64,000 nt of DNA from Elioraea rosea (lineage in GTDB: Bacteria; Pseudomonadota; Alphaproteobacteria; Acetobacterales; Acetobacteraceae): NCBI RefSeq assembly GCF_007644105.1, contig NZ_VFAC01000012.1, positions 35,840-99,839 on the forward strand. Direction: 5' to 3'. Shown here piece by piece: positions 8,345 through 16,713 of the stretch. The notes beneath the pieces were generated by a model, which worked only from the letters and a program-made list of their open reading frames with translations, searched no databases and had not been told where the DNA came from. The stretch's first letter is position 1. Each line of letters starts with the position of its first letter. The position numbers were made by a program, and so were the translations under genes.

Positions 8345-10084
8345 TCAGAGGCGTTCGAGGCGCAGCAGCGACCGCTCGCCCACCCAGGCCTCGCTCAGCA
8401 GGCGCTCGGCCTCCTCGGCGGCGGCGGCATCGTTGCGCCGGCGTGCCGCTTCGGCGAGGCCCCACAGCGCCCAGCCATTGCGCGGCGCGCCGCGCAGGCT
8501 GTCGCGGAACGCGGCCTCGGCACCGGCGATGTCGCCCGCACTGAGCAGCGCCGCCCCGAGGCTCTGCCGCACCGGGTAGTACCAGAAGGGCGGCTCGGTG
8601 TAGGGCAGGCCCTCCTCGATCGACGCGGCCTCGCGGAAGGCGGCGATGGCGTCGCTTGCCCGCCCCTCGGCCTGGGCGATCCGCCCCTCGGCGACGGCCC
8701 CCATCAGGGAGATGAGCGCGCGCGCCGGAACCCCACCCTGCTCGAGCGCGGCGATCTCGGGCGCTTCGGCCAGGCGGGCGAGCTCATCACGCTCGCCGGA
8801 CGCCGCAGCCGTGTCGCCCGCCCGGGCCAAGCCGATCGCGCGTGCATAGCGGCGCGCGGCCTGGACGTAGGGGAGACCGCCATCGGAATGGTGCGTGCCC
8901 AGAATGGCATCGCTGGTGCCGAACTGCGCCAGGGCGAACCAGGGCGCGGCCATGATCGGCTGCACCCAGGCGATGTCACGCGCGGCATCCTCCGTCACCG
9001 TCGCGGCCAGCTCGTCCGCCGCGGCGAGCACGGTCGCGGCATCGCCCGCCATCTGCGCGCTGGCAAGCAGCATGTGGATGTTGTGCGGGTAGTAGGCCTG
9101 GGGGTAGAGGCCTTCCGGCGCCGCGGCGGCGATGTAGGCACGATCGGCCGCCACCGCCTCGCGGTTGAGCGCGAGCGACTCCTTGTATCGGCCGACGCGG
9201 TAAAGGATGTGGCTTCCCATGTGCACGAGGTGCCCGGCCGCCGGCGCGAGCGAGGCAAGCCGCTCGGCCACCGGCAGGGCGCGCTCAGGGCGATCCGATG
9301 CCTCCACCATGTGGATGTAGAGATGGATCGCGCCGACATGGTCGGGTGCCGGAACGAGACCGGGCCGCGGCACGAGCCCGAGCACCGCCTCGAGATGAGC
9401 GATGATCTCCTCCGTCGCGCCCTTGGCCACGCGCCCGCCCTCTGCCCAGTAGTCCCACGGGCTGAGGTTCATCAGCGCATCGGCGGCCAGGAGCGTGATC
9501 TCGCGATCGGCCGGGAAGCGGGCGGCCACCGTACGCATGGCCTCGGCATAGGCGGTGGCCGCCGCGGCGGGATCGACCAGCGCATCGGGGCCGTAGCGCT
9601 CGGCCATCGCATCGATCAATGCGCGCTCGGCAGCGCTCGCACCGCCCGCGGCGGCACGCGCCCGCGCGATCGCTTCCCGCGCCTGGGGAAGCGCCCCCGG
9701 CGCCATCGGGGCGTTGATGTTCGGCCCGAGCGCCCAGGCCTCGCCCCAGAAGCACATCGCGCAGCCAGGGTCGGCCGCCTGGCCGGAACGGAAGGCGCGC
9801 ACGGCCTCGGCATGGTTGAAGCCCCACGCGAGATTGAGCCCCTGGTCGAACCAGGCCTGGGCTTCGGCATTGGCCGTAACCGTCCAGCTCAGCGGCCCCA
9901 TTCCGGCGAGCCGCAGCACCGCGTGGCCGCGTGGCGCCTCGGGCATGACCCGGACGATGCCGAGCTCGGTCGATCGGCCGTTCCGGTCATGCGCCGACGC
10001 GGCCCAGGTGCCGATGAGGGCTCCGGCCATCGCGCCGATCAGGACGGCGGCGCGACGCCGCGCGTAGGGGGAATCGTACTGCAT
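8345..10084 (-). CDS. Exported TPR-repeat protein
   Basis: A 579-residue protein with an N-terminal Arg-rich, hydrophobic signal or anchor (RRRAAVLIGAMAGALIGTWAASA), so it probably acts in the periplasm or at the inner membrane. The rest is alpha-helical with TPR-like pairs: AEAVRAFRSGQAADP near the start, and DAIAAFREAASIEEG and AEAAFRDSLRGAP near the end. The segment GCAMCFWGEAWALGPNINAPM is a conserved signature of a widespread uncharacterised family. The two Cys are not a heme-binding motif because no His follows. It lies downstream of the second TPR gene on the same strand, 27 bases away, so the two may be co-transcribed. Its partner is unknown. Confidence 0.8.
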   Translation of the reverse strand: MQYDSPYARRRAAVLIGAMAGALIGTWAASAHDRNGRSTELGIVRVMPEAPRGHAVLRLAGMGPLSWTVTANAEAQAWFDQGLNLAWGFNHAEAVRAFRSGQAADPGCAMCFWGEAWALGPNINAPMAPGALPQAREAIARARAAAGGASAAERALIDAMAERYGPDALVDPAAAATAYAEAMRTVAARFPADREITLLAADALMNLSPWDYWAEGGRVAKGATEEIIAHLEAVLGLVPRPGLVPAPDHVGAIHLYIHMVEASDRPERALPVAERLASLAPAAGHLVHMGSHILYRVGRYKESLALNREAVAADRAYIAAAAPEGLYPQAYYPHNIHMLLASAQMAGDAATVLAAADELAATVTEDAARDIAWVQPIMAAPWFALAQFGTSDAILGTHHSDGGLPYVQAARRYARAIGLARAGDTAAASGERDELARLAEAPEIAALEQGGVPARALISLMGAVAEGRIAQAEGRASDAIAAFREAASIEEGLPYTEPPFWYYPVRQSLGAALLSAGDIAGAEAAFRDSLRGAPRNGWALWGLAEAARRRNDAAAAEEAERLLSEAWVGERSLLRLERL

Positions 10085-10111
10085 CGCTCTTGATCTCCTT
10101 CCGGCGTCCGC

Positions 10112-11449
10112 TCAGGCGGCGATCGCCGGGATGGCGGCGGCGCGGGCAAAGGCCGCGCGGTTGAAGGGGCTGTGCGGCTTTTGCGCGAGGCGCTGGCCGG
10201 CGAGAGCGCGGGCGAGGCCGCCATCGCCGGCGCGAATCGCCGCATCGAGCGCGGTGAGGTGGATGATGTCGCGCTGCGCGTGGCTGCCGCCGAAGAGATG
10301 CGCCACGGGGTGGACCGCGGCGAGCGCGGCTGCGGCCTCGGCATAGCGTCCGCTGGCGAAGGCGAGCAGGGCGCGGGCTACAGGCAGCCCGACCTCGCGC
10401 GCCATCATCGCGTTCGTTCCCCCGCCCTGCATCGCGCGGTGCAGCGAGGCGAGCACGCGGGCCTGCGAAGCGGCCCGGTCGGTCGCGACAAAGGCCATCA
10501 TCGCGTGCACGTCGTTGAACGCGTACCAGGCATCGTCGGCGAAGGTTTCCCACGCATCCGCCACGGCCTCGAAGCGCGCGCTCACATCGGCGCCGCGGAG
10601 CCAGAGCCGCCAGAGCATGGCGGATGCATCGACGAGCTCGAGCGCGACGGTGCTTGCCGAGGGGCGGATGCCCGCGTCGTAGATCGCGAGCACCCGGTCG
10701 AACGCGCCGACGTCGAGATGGTGCAGGGCGAGATGCCACCAGTTGTGGTAGGCGAGCATGTTGTCCGGCGCCCAGTCCTGCTCGCGCTCCTCGAGGAACT
10801 CGGCCCCTTCGTCGCGGCGGCCCTGCATCTCCATCACATGCGCGACGGCATGCACGGCCCAGGCATCGGCGCGGCAATGCGACAGCGCGCGGCGGCCCTG
10901 CTCCTCTGCCCGGCCGAATTCGCCCATCTCCTCGAGGCCGAAGGCATGCATGCCGAGCACGTAGCCGAAGCCGGGAACCGAGCCGTCCCAGGCGCGCAAG
11001 ACCGAGGCGGGGCGGTCGCGAAGAAGGACGCTGCGCCCCTGGAAGAAGTCGGCCTGGTGCGCGACCTGAAGCGCGAGCAGGTCGCGCGGATGGTCTGCGA
11101 GCACGCGAGCGTAGTGGTCGCCCGCGCCGGCGAAATCGCCGCGATGCCAGGCCGCGAGCGCGGCGAAGTGGCCGCGCTCGCGCCCGTTCATCCGGCCGGA
11201 AAGGGCCTCGCCGGCAGCGATCACCTCGCCGAGCGGTCCGTTCGCCCCGGCCTCGGTCGAGCACAGGAACAGCCCGCCCTTGAGTGCGAGCGCCATCGGC
11301 ATGTCGGGGCTCTTGGCGAGCACCGCGTCGATCCGCGCGAGCGGGTCGGCGAAGTAGCCGTTGAAGAGCGAGAGCGCCTGCTCGAACCCCTCGAGGGCGC
11401 TGTCGCTGGTGCGGCTGATGGGGCAGCCGCGCTTGTCGGTGGCGTGCAT
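10112..11449 (-). CDS. TTC38-like TPR protein
   Basis: A 445-residue helical protein resembling the TTC38 family of TPR proteins. Readable motifs are ALEGFEQALSLFNGYFADPL, GHFAALAAWHRGDFAGAG, and the YHNWWHLALHHLDVG segment typical of this family. No signal peptide is seen, so it is probably cytosolic. The ATG at 11449 gives a normal N-terminus (MHATDKRGCPISRTSD); the open frame extends further upstream but would run through the DUF1127 gene. The function of bacterial TTC38-like proteins is not known. Gene order (DUF1127, this gene, exported TPR protein) suggests one transcript. Confidence 0.78.
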   Translation of the reverse strand: MHATDKRGCPISRTSDSALEGFEQALSLFNGYFADPLARIDAVLAKSPDMPMALALKGGLFLCSTEAGANGPLGEVIAAGEALSGRMNGRERGHFAALAAWHRGDFAGAGDHYARVLADHPRDLLALQVAHQADFFQGRSVLLRDRPASVLRAWDGSVPGFGYVLGMHAFGLEEMGEFGRAEEQGRRALSHCRADAWAVHAVAHVMEMQGRRDEGAEFLEEREQDWAPDNMLAYHNWWHLALHHLDVGAFDRVLAIYDAGIRPSASTVALELVDASAMLWRLWLRGADVSARFEAVADAWETFADDAWYAFNDVHAMMAFVATDRAASQARVLASLHRAMQGGGTNAMMAREVGLPVARALLAFASGRYAEAAAALAAVHPVAHLFGGSHAQRDIIHLTALDAAIRAGDGGLARALAGQRLAQKPHSPFNRAAFARAAAIPAIAA

Positions 11450-11493
11450 GGTCCTGTCTCCGGCAGGGGGTGTCGGCGCTGCTTCGGGCCGGG

Positions 11494-11700
11494 TCAGAGG
11501 ATCATCAGGCGCCGGCGCACGGCCTCGGGGCCGGGCGAGACCTCGAACCCGATGTCGCGCAGGAGGTGCGCATCGAGCCCCTCGACGGCCGCGAGCGTCG
11601 CCCGCTCCGCACGCCAGGCGCCGAGCGTCGTGGCGAGCGAGGCGAGGAGGGCGGCCATCCGGCCAGGTTTCGATAGCGAAAGCGTAGCGGTCTCTGTCAT
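11494..11700 (-). CDS. DUF1127 small protein
   Basis: A 68-residue protein with the DUF1127 core: a basic/aromatic helix (LGAWRAERATLAAVEGLD) followed by AHLLRDIGF. DUF1127 proteins in alphaproteobacteria are small Arg-rich regulators, some of which act in RNA turnover, phosphate metabolism or stress. The ATG at 11700 is preceded by AGGAG at good spacing, which decides the start against an upstream in-frame ATG. It is the first gene of a minus-strand group with the TPR genes and is divergent from the response regulator gene. Confidence 0.82.
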   Translation of the reverse strand: MTETATLSLSKPGRMAALLASLATTLGAWRAERATLAAVEGLDAHLLRDIGFEVSPGPEAVRRRLMIL

Positions 11701-11855
11701 CGTCGTTTCTCCTTCTGGGGCGGGCGGCCAAGGGCGGCCCTCCGCGTCGACGACCTGTATTGCCGCTGGCGGTTGCATGCGTGTTTCCGGGGTCGCCGAA
11801 ACATGTTTCTGGTGTTTCGGCCGGGTGCGCCGCGTCACATCGCGCGGTCTGCGGC

Positions 11856-11884
11856 TTGAAACGGATGGCCCCGGGGGCTACACG
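11856..11884 (+). promoter_or_regulatory. Putative sigma-70 promoter of the two-component operon
   Basis: TTGAAA (11856-11861), a 17-base spacer and TACACG (11879-11884) lie about 40 bases upstream of the response regulator ATG. The -35 is good and the -10 is weak. The 226-base gap between the divergent DUF1127 and regulator genes has no other open frame that I can support. Confidence 0.4.
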
Positions 11885-11926
11885 CAGGCCGGATCAGGAT
11901 CGTTCCGCAATCCAGGCACCGGCAGC

Positions 11927-12643
11927 ATGAGCCAGCTTCCTTCCCTTCTCGTCGTCGAGGACGAGGCAGACATCGCCGAGGCCGTGGCGGAGTACATGGC
12001 TGCGAACGGCTTCGCCGTCCGCAGCGCTGGCGATGTCGAGACGGCACGGCGGCTGGTCGCAGAGGCACTGCCCGATGTCGCGATGCTCGACATCGCGCTG
12101 CCAGGGGAGGACGGGCTGTCTCTCGCCCGCTCACTCCGCTCGGCGCACGGGCAGGGCGTCGGCATCATCATGGTCACGGCAGCGTCCGACGTGGTTGACC
12201 GGGTGGTCGGGCTCGAGATCGGCGCGGACGACTACGTCGCCAAGCCGTTCGACCTGCGCGAGCTGCTCGCCCGGCTCCGCGCCGTGCTGCGGCGCGTGCA
12301 CGCCTCGCGCGCCGCGATCGCGCTTCCCGCCAAGCCGGCCGAGCGCATTCCCTTCGGGCCGCACACGGTCGATCTCGCCGCGCGCAAGCTGCTCGACGAG
12401 AAGGGTGCCGAGATCGCGCTCACGGCGATGGAGTTCGACCTCGTGCAGGCCTTCGCCGAGCGCCCCGGCCGGGTGCTGACGCGGGCGCAGCTTCTCGACA
12501 TCGCCCACCCCGGTGGGTCGGACCCGTTCGACCGCTCGATCGACGTGCGCATCACCCGGCTCAGGCGGAAGATCGAGCGCAACGCCGATGCGCCGGAGCT
12601 GATCCGCACGGTGCGCGGCGCTGGCTACGTGTTCGAGGGATGA
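11927..12643 (+). CDS. OmpR-family response regulator
   Basis: A 238-residue transcription regulator. The receiver domain spans about residues 5-120, with the acidic pair Glu11/Asp12, phospho-acceptor Asp55 (MLDIALPG), Thr in the MVTAAS motif, and Lys in VAKPFD. The winged-helix DNA-binding domain occupies about 140-235 (LTAMEFDLVQAFAERPGRVLTR, ending with IRTVRGAGYVFEG). The true start is the ATG at 11927; the frame is open far upstream only because of high GC. It overlaps the histidine kinase start (ATGA), so the kinase is its likely partner. Confidence 0.92.
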   Translation: MSQLPSLLVVEDEADIAEAVAEYMAANGFAVRSAGDVETARRLVAEALPDVAMLDIALPGEDGLSLARSLRSAHGQGVGIIMVTAASDVVDRVVGLEIGADDYVAKPFDLRELLARLRAVLRRVHASRAAIALPAKPAERIPFGPHTVDLAARKLLDEKGAEIALTAMEFDLVQAFAERPGRVLTRAQLLDIAHPGGSDPFDRSIDVRITRLRRKIERNADAPELIRTVRGAGYVFEG

Positions 12644-14595
12644 CAACGGTGGAGGGCGCGGCGGCGGTGGAGGGCCCGGGCTTTCCGCCGATGGATCCCG
12701 CGCTCTTCAAGAGCGTGCTCGACCGCGCCTTCACGCGCATCGCCTTCGTCGACCGCGACTACCGCCACCGCTACGTCAACCCGGAATACGCCGCGTTCAT
12801 GGGAACGACCGTGGAGGCGATCATAGGCCGCACGATCGGCGAGGTGCTCGGCGAGGACGCAGCGCGCCAGCTCGCCCCGCTCGCCAACCGTGCGCTCGCG
12901 GGCGAGACGGTTCGCTGGCTCGGCTGGATCACCTATGCGGGCGAGCGGCGCCGCTACGTCGAGCGCGTGTACCGCCCCGTTCCGGGGGCGGATGGAACGG
13001 TGCAGGGCTATTTCGCAATCGTTCGCGACCTCACCGAGCTCAAGCAGCGTGAGGAGGACCTTGCCCGCCGCACCGCGCAGCTCGAGGCCATCCTCGGCCA
13101 CATCGCCGAGGGCGTGAACATCGTCGATGCCGCGGGCAACATTGTGCTCGCCAATGACGGGTTCCTGCGGATGTACGGCTACCCGACAGAGTTCGGCCAG
13201 CCAGGCACGCCGCTCGAGCGGTTCGTGCGCTGGCGCCTCGAGCATGGTGCCTTCTACGCGCACGAGAACCCGGCCGAGCCGCTCGATGCGCTCGTCGCGC
13301 GCCGCGCCGCGGCGATCCGCACCGCAGGCAATGAGACGGTGGAGGAGGCGCGGCCCGACGGGCGCATCTTCGAGGTCCGCCGACGCCGCCTTCCCGATGG
13401 CGGGCTGCTCTCCACCTACACCGACGTCACCGCGGTGAAGGAGGCGGAGCGGGAGGTGCGCAGCCAGCGCGATGCCGTGCGCCAGGCGGAGCGCCTGTCC
13501 GCTCTGGGTTCGCTCCTTGCAGGCGTGGCGCATGAGCTGAACAACCCGCTCTCGATCGTCATCGCGCATGCGACGCTGCTCGAGGAGCAGGCGGCGTCCC
13601 AACCCGGCCTCGCAGGCAGGGCGACGAAGATCAAGTCGGCTGCGGAACGCTGCGGCCGCATCGTGCAGACCTTCCTCGGCATGGCGAGGCGCAAGGCGCC
13701 AGAGCGGCGGCCGGTGCGCATCGCCTCCGTCGTCGAGGCGGCGCTCGACCTCATCGGCTATGCGCTCCGCAGCAGCGGCATCGTCGCGATGCGCGACCTG
13801 CCCGATGACGTGCCCGAGATCGCCGCCGACCAGGACCAGCTGATGCAGGTGCTGATCAACCTCATCACCAATGCGCAGCAGGCGCTCGCCGGCCAGCAGG
13901 GACCGCGGCGCATCGCCATCGCCGCGCGTCCGGGAGAGGATGGCGGCATCGTACTGACCGTCGCGGACAACGGCCCGGGCGTTCCCCCTGCACTGCGCGG
14001 CAAGGTGTTCGACCCGTTCTTCACGACCCGCCAGGAGGGCGGGGGCACCGGGGTCGGCCTCTCCCTCTGCCGCGCCATCATCTCCGCCCATGCCGGGACG
14101 ATCGCGCTCGAGGAAACCGAGGGCGGCGGCGCGACGGTGCGCGTGACCCTTCCCCCCGGAACGCTCGAGCCGGCGCGGAGTGCCGAGGCAGCAGAGGCGG
14201 ATGCGCTGCCCGGCCTCGTCGTCCGCCGCGTCCTGTCCGCCCTCGTCGTCGATGACGAGGACGAGGTGGCCGCCGTGCTCGCAGAGATTCTCCGCAGCGA
14301 CGGTTTCGTCGTCGAGACGGTCTCGGACGGGCTCGCCGCGCGCGAGCGCCTCTCCACGCGCGACTTCGACGTGGTGCTGTCGGATCTCCGGATGCCCGGG
14401 CTCGACGGCGCGGCGCTGCATGCCTGGCTCGCCGAGGCGCGGCCGGACCTCGCCGCGCGCGTCGTGTTCGTCACCGGCGACAGGCTCGGGGCAGGCGCCG
14501 ATGCGCTGCTCGCGGCGACGAAGCGGCCGGTGCTGGCCAAGCCCTTCGCGCCCGCAGAGGTGCGGCGCGTGGTGCGCGGCATCGCTGCGGCCTGA
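12640..14595 (+). CDS. Hybrid PAS sensor histidine kinase
   Basis: A 651-residue kinase without membrane segments, so it senses in the cytoplasm. Order: PAS (about 20-135), a second PAS_7-like unit (about 145-268, ending RLPDGGLLSTYTDVT), HisKA with His298 in GVAHELNNPLS, HATPase with N-box near Asn411 and G-box DNGPGV at 443-448, and a C-terminal receiver with phospho-acceptor Asp582 (VLSDLRMPG). The combination of a fused receiver and a separate OmpR regulator implies two possible phosphate acceptors. The HELNNPL sequence is the NtrB/HisKA_4-like type. The stimulus is unknown. Confidence 0.92.
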   Translation: MTTVEGAAAVEGPGFPPMDPALFKSVLDRAFTRIAFVDRDYRHRYVNPEYAAFMGTTVEAIIGRTIGEVLGEDAARQLAPLANRALAGETVRWLGWITYAGERRRYVERVYRPVPGADGTVQGYFAIVRDLTELKQREEDLARRTAQLEAILGHIAEGVNIVDAAGNIVLANDGFLRMYGYPTEFGQPGTPLERFVRWRLEHGAFYAHENPAEPLDALVARRAAAIRTAGNETVEEARPDGRIFEVRRRRLPDGGLLSTYTDVTAVKEAEREVRSQRDAVRQAERLSALGSLLAGVAHELNNPLSIVIAHATLLEEQAASQPGLAGRATKIKSAAERCGRIVQTFLGMARRKAPERRPVRIASVVEAALDLIGYALRSSGIVAMRDLPDDVPEIAADQDQLMQVLINLITNAQQALAGQQGPRRIAIAARPGEDGGIVLTVADNGPGVPPALRGKVFDPFFTTRQEGGGTGVGLSLCRAIISAHAGTIALEETEGGGATVRVTLPPGTLEPARSAEAAEADALPGLVVRRVLSALVVDDEDEVAAVLAEILRSDGFVVETVSDGLAARERLSTRDFDVVLSDLRMPGLDGAALHAWLAEARPDLAARVVFVTGDRLGAGADALLAATKRPVLAKPFAPAEVRRVVRGIAAA

Positions 14596-14626
14596 GGCAG
14601 CGGCGGCCGCGCAATCACGGGGCCGA

Positions 14627-15106
14627 TCAGGCCGCCTGCTTTACCATGCGGCGATACGCGAGCCTCACGCCGTCGAACTCGGCCTCGGCGAGCTCGCGCG
14701 GCGCGTAGCCGAGACGCTCGTAGAAGCCGACTGCGTTCAACGCGGCAGGCACGATCAGCCGGGCGATGCCGCGCGACACGATCTCGGCCTCGATCGCCGA
14801 GACGAGTGCAGCGCCGACGCCCTGGCCGTGCACGGAAGGGTGCACGAACACGGCGCGGATCGTCGCCGTCCCGCCGTCCTCGGCCTCCTGCCAGCCGGCG
14901 CCGCCGATCAGCGCGCCGCCCTGCTCTGCGACACGATAGCGCCCGGCCGCGACGAGCGCGCGAAGCTCCTCCGCCGGCCGATTGCGCCAGGCACGGCGCG
15001 CCTCGGGGGCGTAAGAACCGTCGTCGATCGCATCGATCGCGTCGCGCTGGATCATGGCAAGGCCCGGCACGTCGGCAAGCGATGCGGTGCGGATACGAAA
15101 CTGCAT
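14627..15106 (-). CDS. GNAT-family N-acetyltransferase
   Basis: A 159-residue acyl-CoA-dependent acetyltransferase. The acetyl-CoA loop is VHPSVHGQGVGAALV (Q/RxxGxG/A variant HGQGVG), followed by the typical LNAVGFYERLGYAP motif. The start at 15106 (MQFRIRTASLAD) has GGAG about 6 bases upstream; an in-frame ATG four codons earlier is possible. The substrate cannot be told. The 197-base gap to the next gene holds no supported gene. Confidence 0.86.
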   Translation of the reverse strand: MQFRIRTASLADVPGLAMIQRDAIDAIDDGSYAPEARRAWRNRPAEELRALVAAGRYRVAEQGGALIGGAGWQEAEDGGTATIRAVFVHPSVHGQGVGAALVSAIEAEIVSRGIARLIVPAALNAVGFYERLGYAPRELAEAEFDGVRLAYRRMVKQAA

Positions 15107-15315
15107 GACACGCTCCATCCAGCGGGGCCTGTGCCCCGGTGACGGAATGGATGCTGCCGAGACAAGATTGCACGCCCGTGTCGGACTTCCGCCGAACCGA
15201 TTTCAATCGTGACAGCGGCGTGATCTGGCGCACATCACCTGTGTCGGAATGATGGCACCGTCGCCAGCACTGGCCGAACGGGCGAGGCGGCACGTCCATC
15301 ACCCAGGAGGGTTCG

Positions 15316-16713
15316 ATGGCCGATGCAACGGATGACAGCGTAGCGCCGCTCCAGGCGATGCAGCATGTCCAGGTCGAACGCGCTCTGATCGACGTCGCGC
15401 TGTTGCGGACCTTCGTCTCGAGCCGGAACGAGATCACGCTCGACCGCGCCTTCGCCCCGGGTTTTCCCGTGCCGCCGCCGGCAGAGGCAGCGACCAAGCA
15501 CGCCTTCCTCACCCGCCTCGCGGAGATCGAGCGCGCGGGTGCCGACGCCGTCGCGCGCGACCCGGGGGCGACCGCCTTCCTGTTCGGCGCGCGCGACACG
15601 CTCAACGCCGTCGCCGCGCCGGCCGATGCCTACACGATCGCCTTCACCGGCTTCTACACGGGCGCGCTGCCGGAGGCCGGCGTTCTGCGCCACCGCAAGG
15701 ATTTTGCGGAGATGCGCACTCAGGCACGAATCAGCAAGCTCGTGCTCGGCGCGATGGCCGCCGTCGGTGTCGTGTTGGTGGTACTCGCGGTCCATCTCTC
15801 CGTTCACGCGACGGTCGGCAAGACCGTGCTCGAGCAGGTCGCGCGGACCGATGCGGCGCTCGCGGCGATCGACCGTGAGATCGCGGTCGCCGATGTGCGG
15901 GCTCTCTCGTCGATGGAGCAGAAGCCGGGCATCTGGTCGGCCACCATGCCGAGGCTTTGCGACAGGATGGCGCTGATGGCGGGCATGGCCTCAAGGCCCG
16001 ACAGCATCGTGCATGGCTTCGAGGGGCCAGAGCACTGGCTTCTGTGCGACCGCCGGCGCGAGGCGAAGCTGCGCAACGACGTCGCCAAGTCGGAGCTCGC
16101 GACCTGGATCGACGCGACGACGGGGATGACGCGGCGGCAAGAGCCGCGCGAACGCCCGCGCTTCGGCGCCGCGCATGCATCGACGAGCGAGGAGACAGCA
16201 CCACCCGAACTACGGCTGGAGGAGCCCGGCTTCTCCTTCGGCTCGTGGATCAGCTGGCTCCCCGGGTTGTCGGTGCGCGACCCATCGAAGCATACGCAGT
16301 ACACCTCCGAGCAGGTGGGCTGGGCGCTGATCGGGGCGCTCGCGGTCTACTACCTCCCGGTGCTGTTCGGCATGCTCGGCGGCGCGGTCTATGCCGTCAG
16401 GCGGCTGAACCAGAAGATCCTCGGCAGCGAACTGCACCCGCGCGACTGGCGGCACGCTGTGCTCCGAATCTTCATGGCCTTCCTGATCGGCGGCTGCATC
16501 GGCCTGTTCTTCCGCTCCGACGGCACGGCGGTCGGCTCCTCGGGGAACGAGGTGACGCTCTCGATCGCGGCACTGGCCTTCCTCGCCGGCTACTCCGTCG
16601 AGGTCGTGTTCCGCTTCTTCGACCTGCTGATCGGGCAGGCGGCGCGCCTCGTCACGGCCGTCGCGCCGGAGGGCCCGGCGAGCGGCGTGGCGGCTACAGC
16701 GGCACGAGCCTGA
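15316..16713 (+). CDS. Unrecognised four-TM membrane protein
   Basis: A 465-residue protein that I do not recognise. The N-terminal 135 residues are soluble. One membrane segment follows (about 140-165, VLGAMAAVGVVLVVLAVHL), then a roughly 170-residue probably extracytoplasmic region with three Cys (RLCDRMA, CDRRREA in part), then three membrane segments near the C-terminus (VGWALIGALAVYYLPVLFGML, IFMAFLIGGCIGLFF, IAALAFLAGYSVEVVF). AGGAGGG lies just before the ATG, giving a strong ribosome site. Its last 20 bases overlap the convergent RNase D gene. No neighbour suggests a function. Confidence 0.75.
   Translation: MADATDDSVAPLQAMQHVQVERALIDVALLRTFVSSRNEITLDRAFAPGFPVPPPAEAATKHAFLTRLAEIERAGADAVARDPGATAFLFGARDTLNAVAAPADAYTIAFTGFYTGALPEAGVLRHRKDFAEMRTQARISKLVLGAMAAVGVVLVVLAVHLSVHATVGKTVLEQVARTDAALAAIDREIAVADVRALSSMEQKPGIWSATMPRLCDRMALMAGMASRPDSIVHGFEGPEHWLLCDRRREAKLRNDVAKSELATWIDATTGMTRRQEPRERPRFGAAHASTSEETAPPELRLEEPGFSFGSWISWLPGLSVRDPSKHTQYTSEQVGWALIGALAVYYLPVLFGMLGGAVYAVRRLNQKILGSELHPRDWRHAVLRIFMAFLIGGCIGLFFRSDGTAVGSSGNEVTLSIAALAFLAGYSVEVVFRFFDLLIGQAARLVTAVAPEGPASGVAATAARA

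Noticed and set aside
9750..9775. CAMC as a heme or thioredoxin-like motif in the exported TPR protein
   Set aside because: No His follows the second Cys and the residues around it match a TPR-family signature instead.
10172..11926. A long plus-strand extension of the response regulator frame
   Set aside because: It is antisense to two minus-strand genes. The receiver domain begins right after the ATG at 11927, which fits the family.
14602..14636. GGCGGCC/GGCCGCC hairpin after the hybrid kinase as a terminator
   Set aside because: The loop is 21 bases long, the right arm lies inside the GNAT coding end, and there is no T tract.
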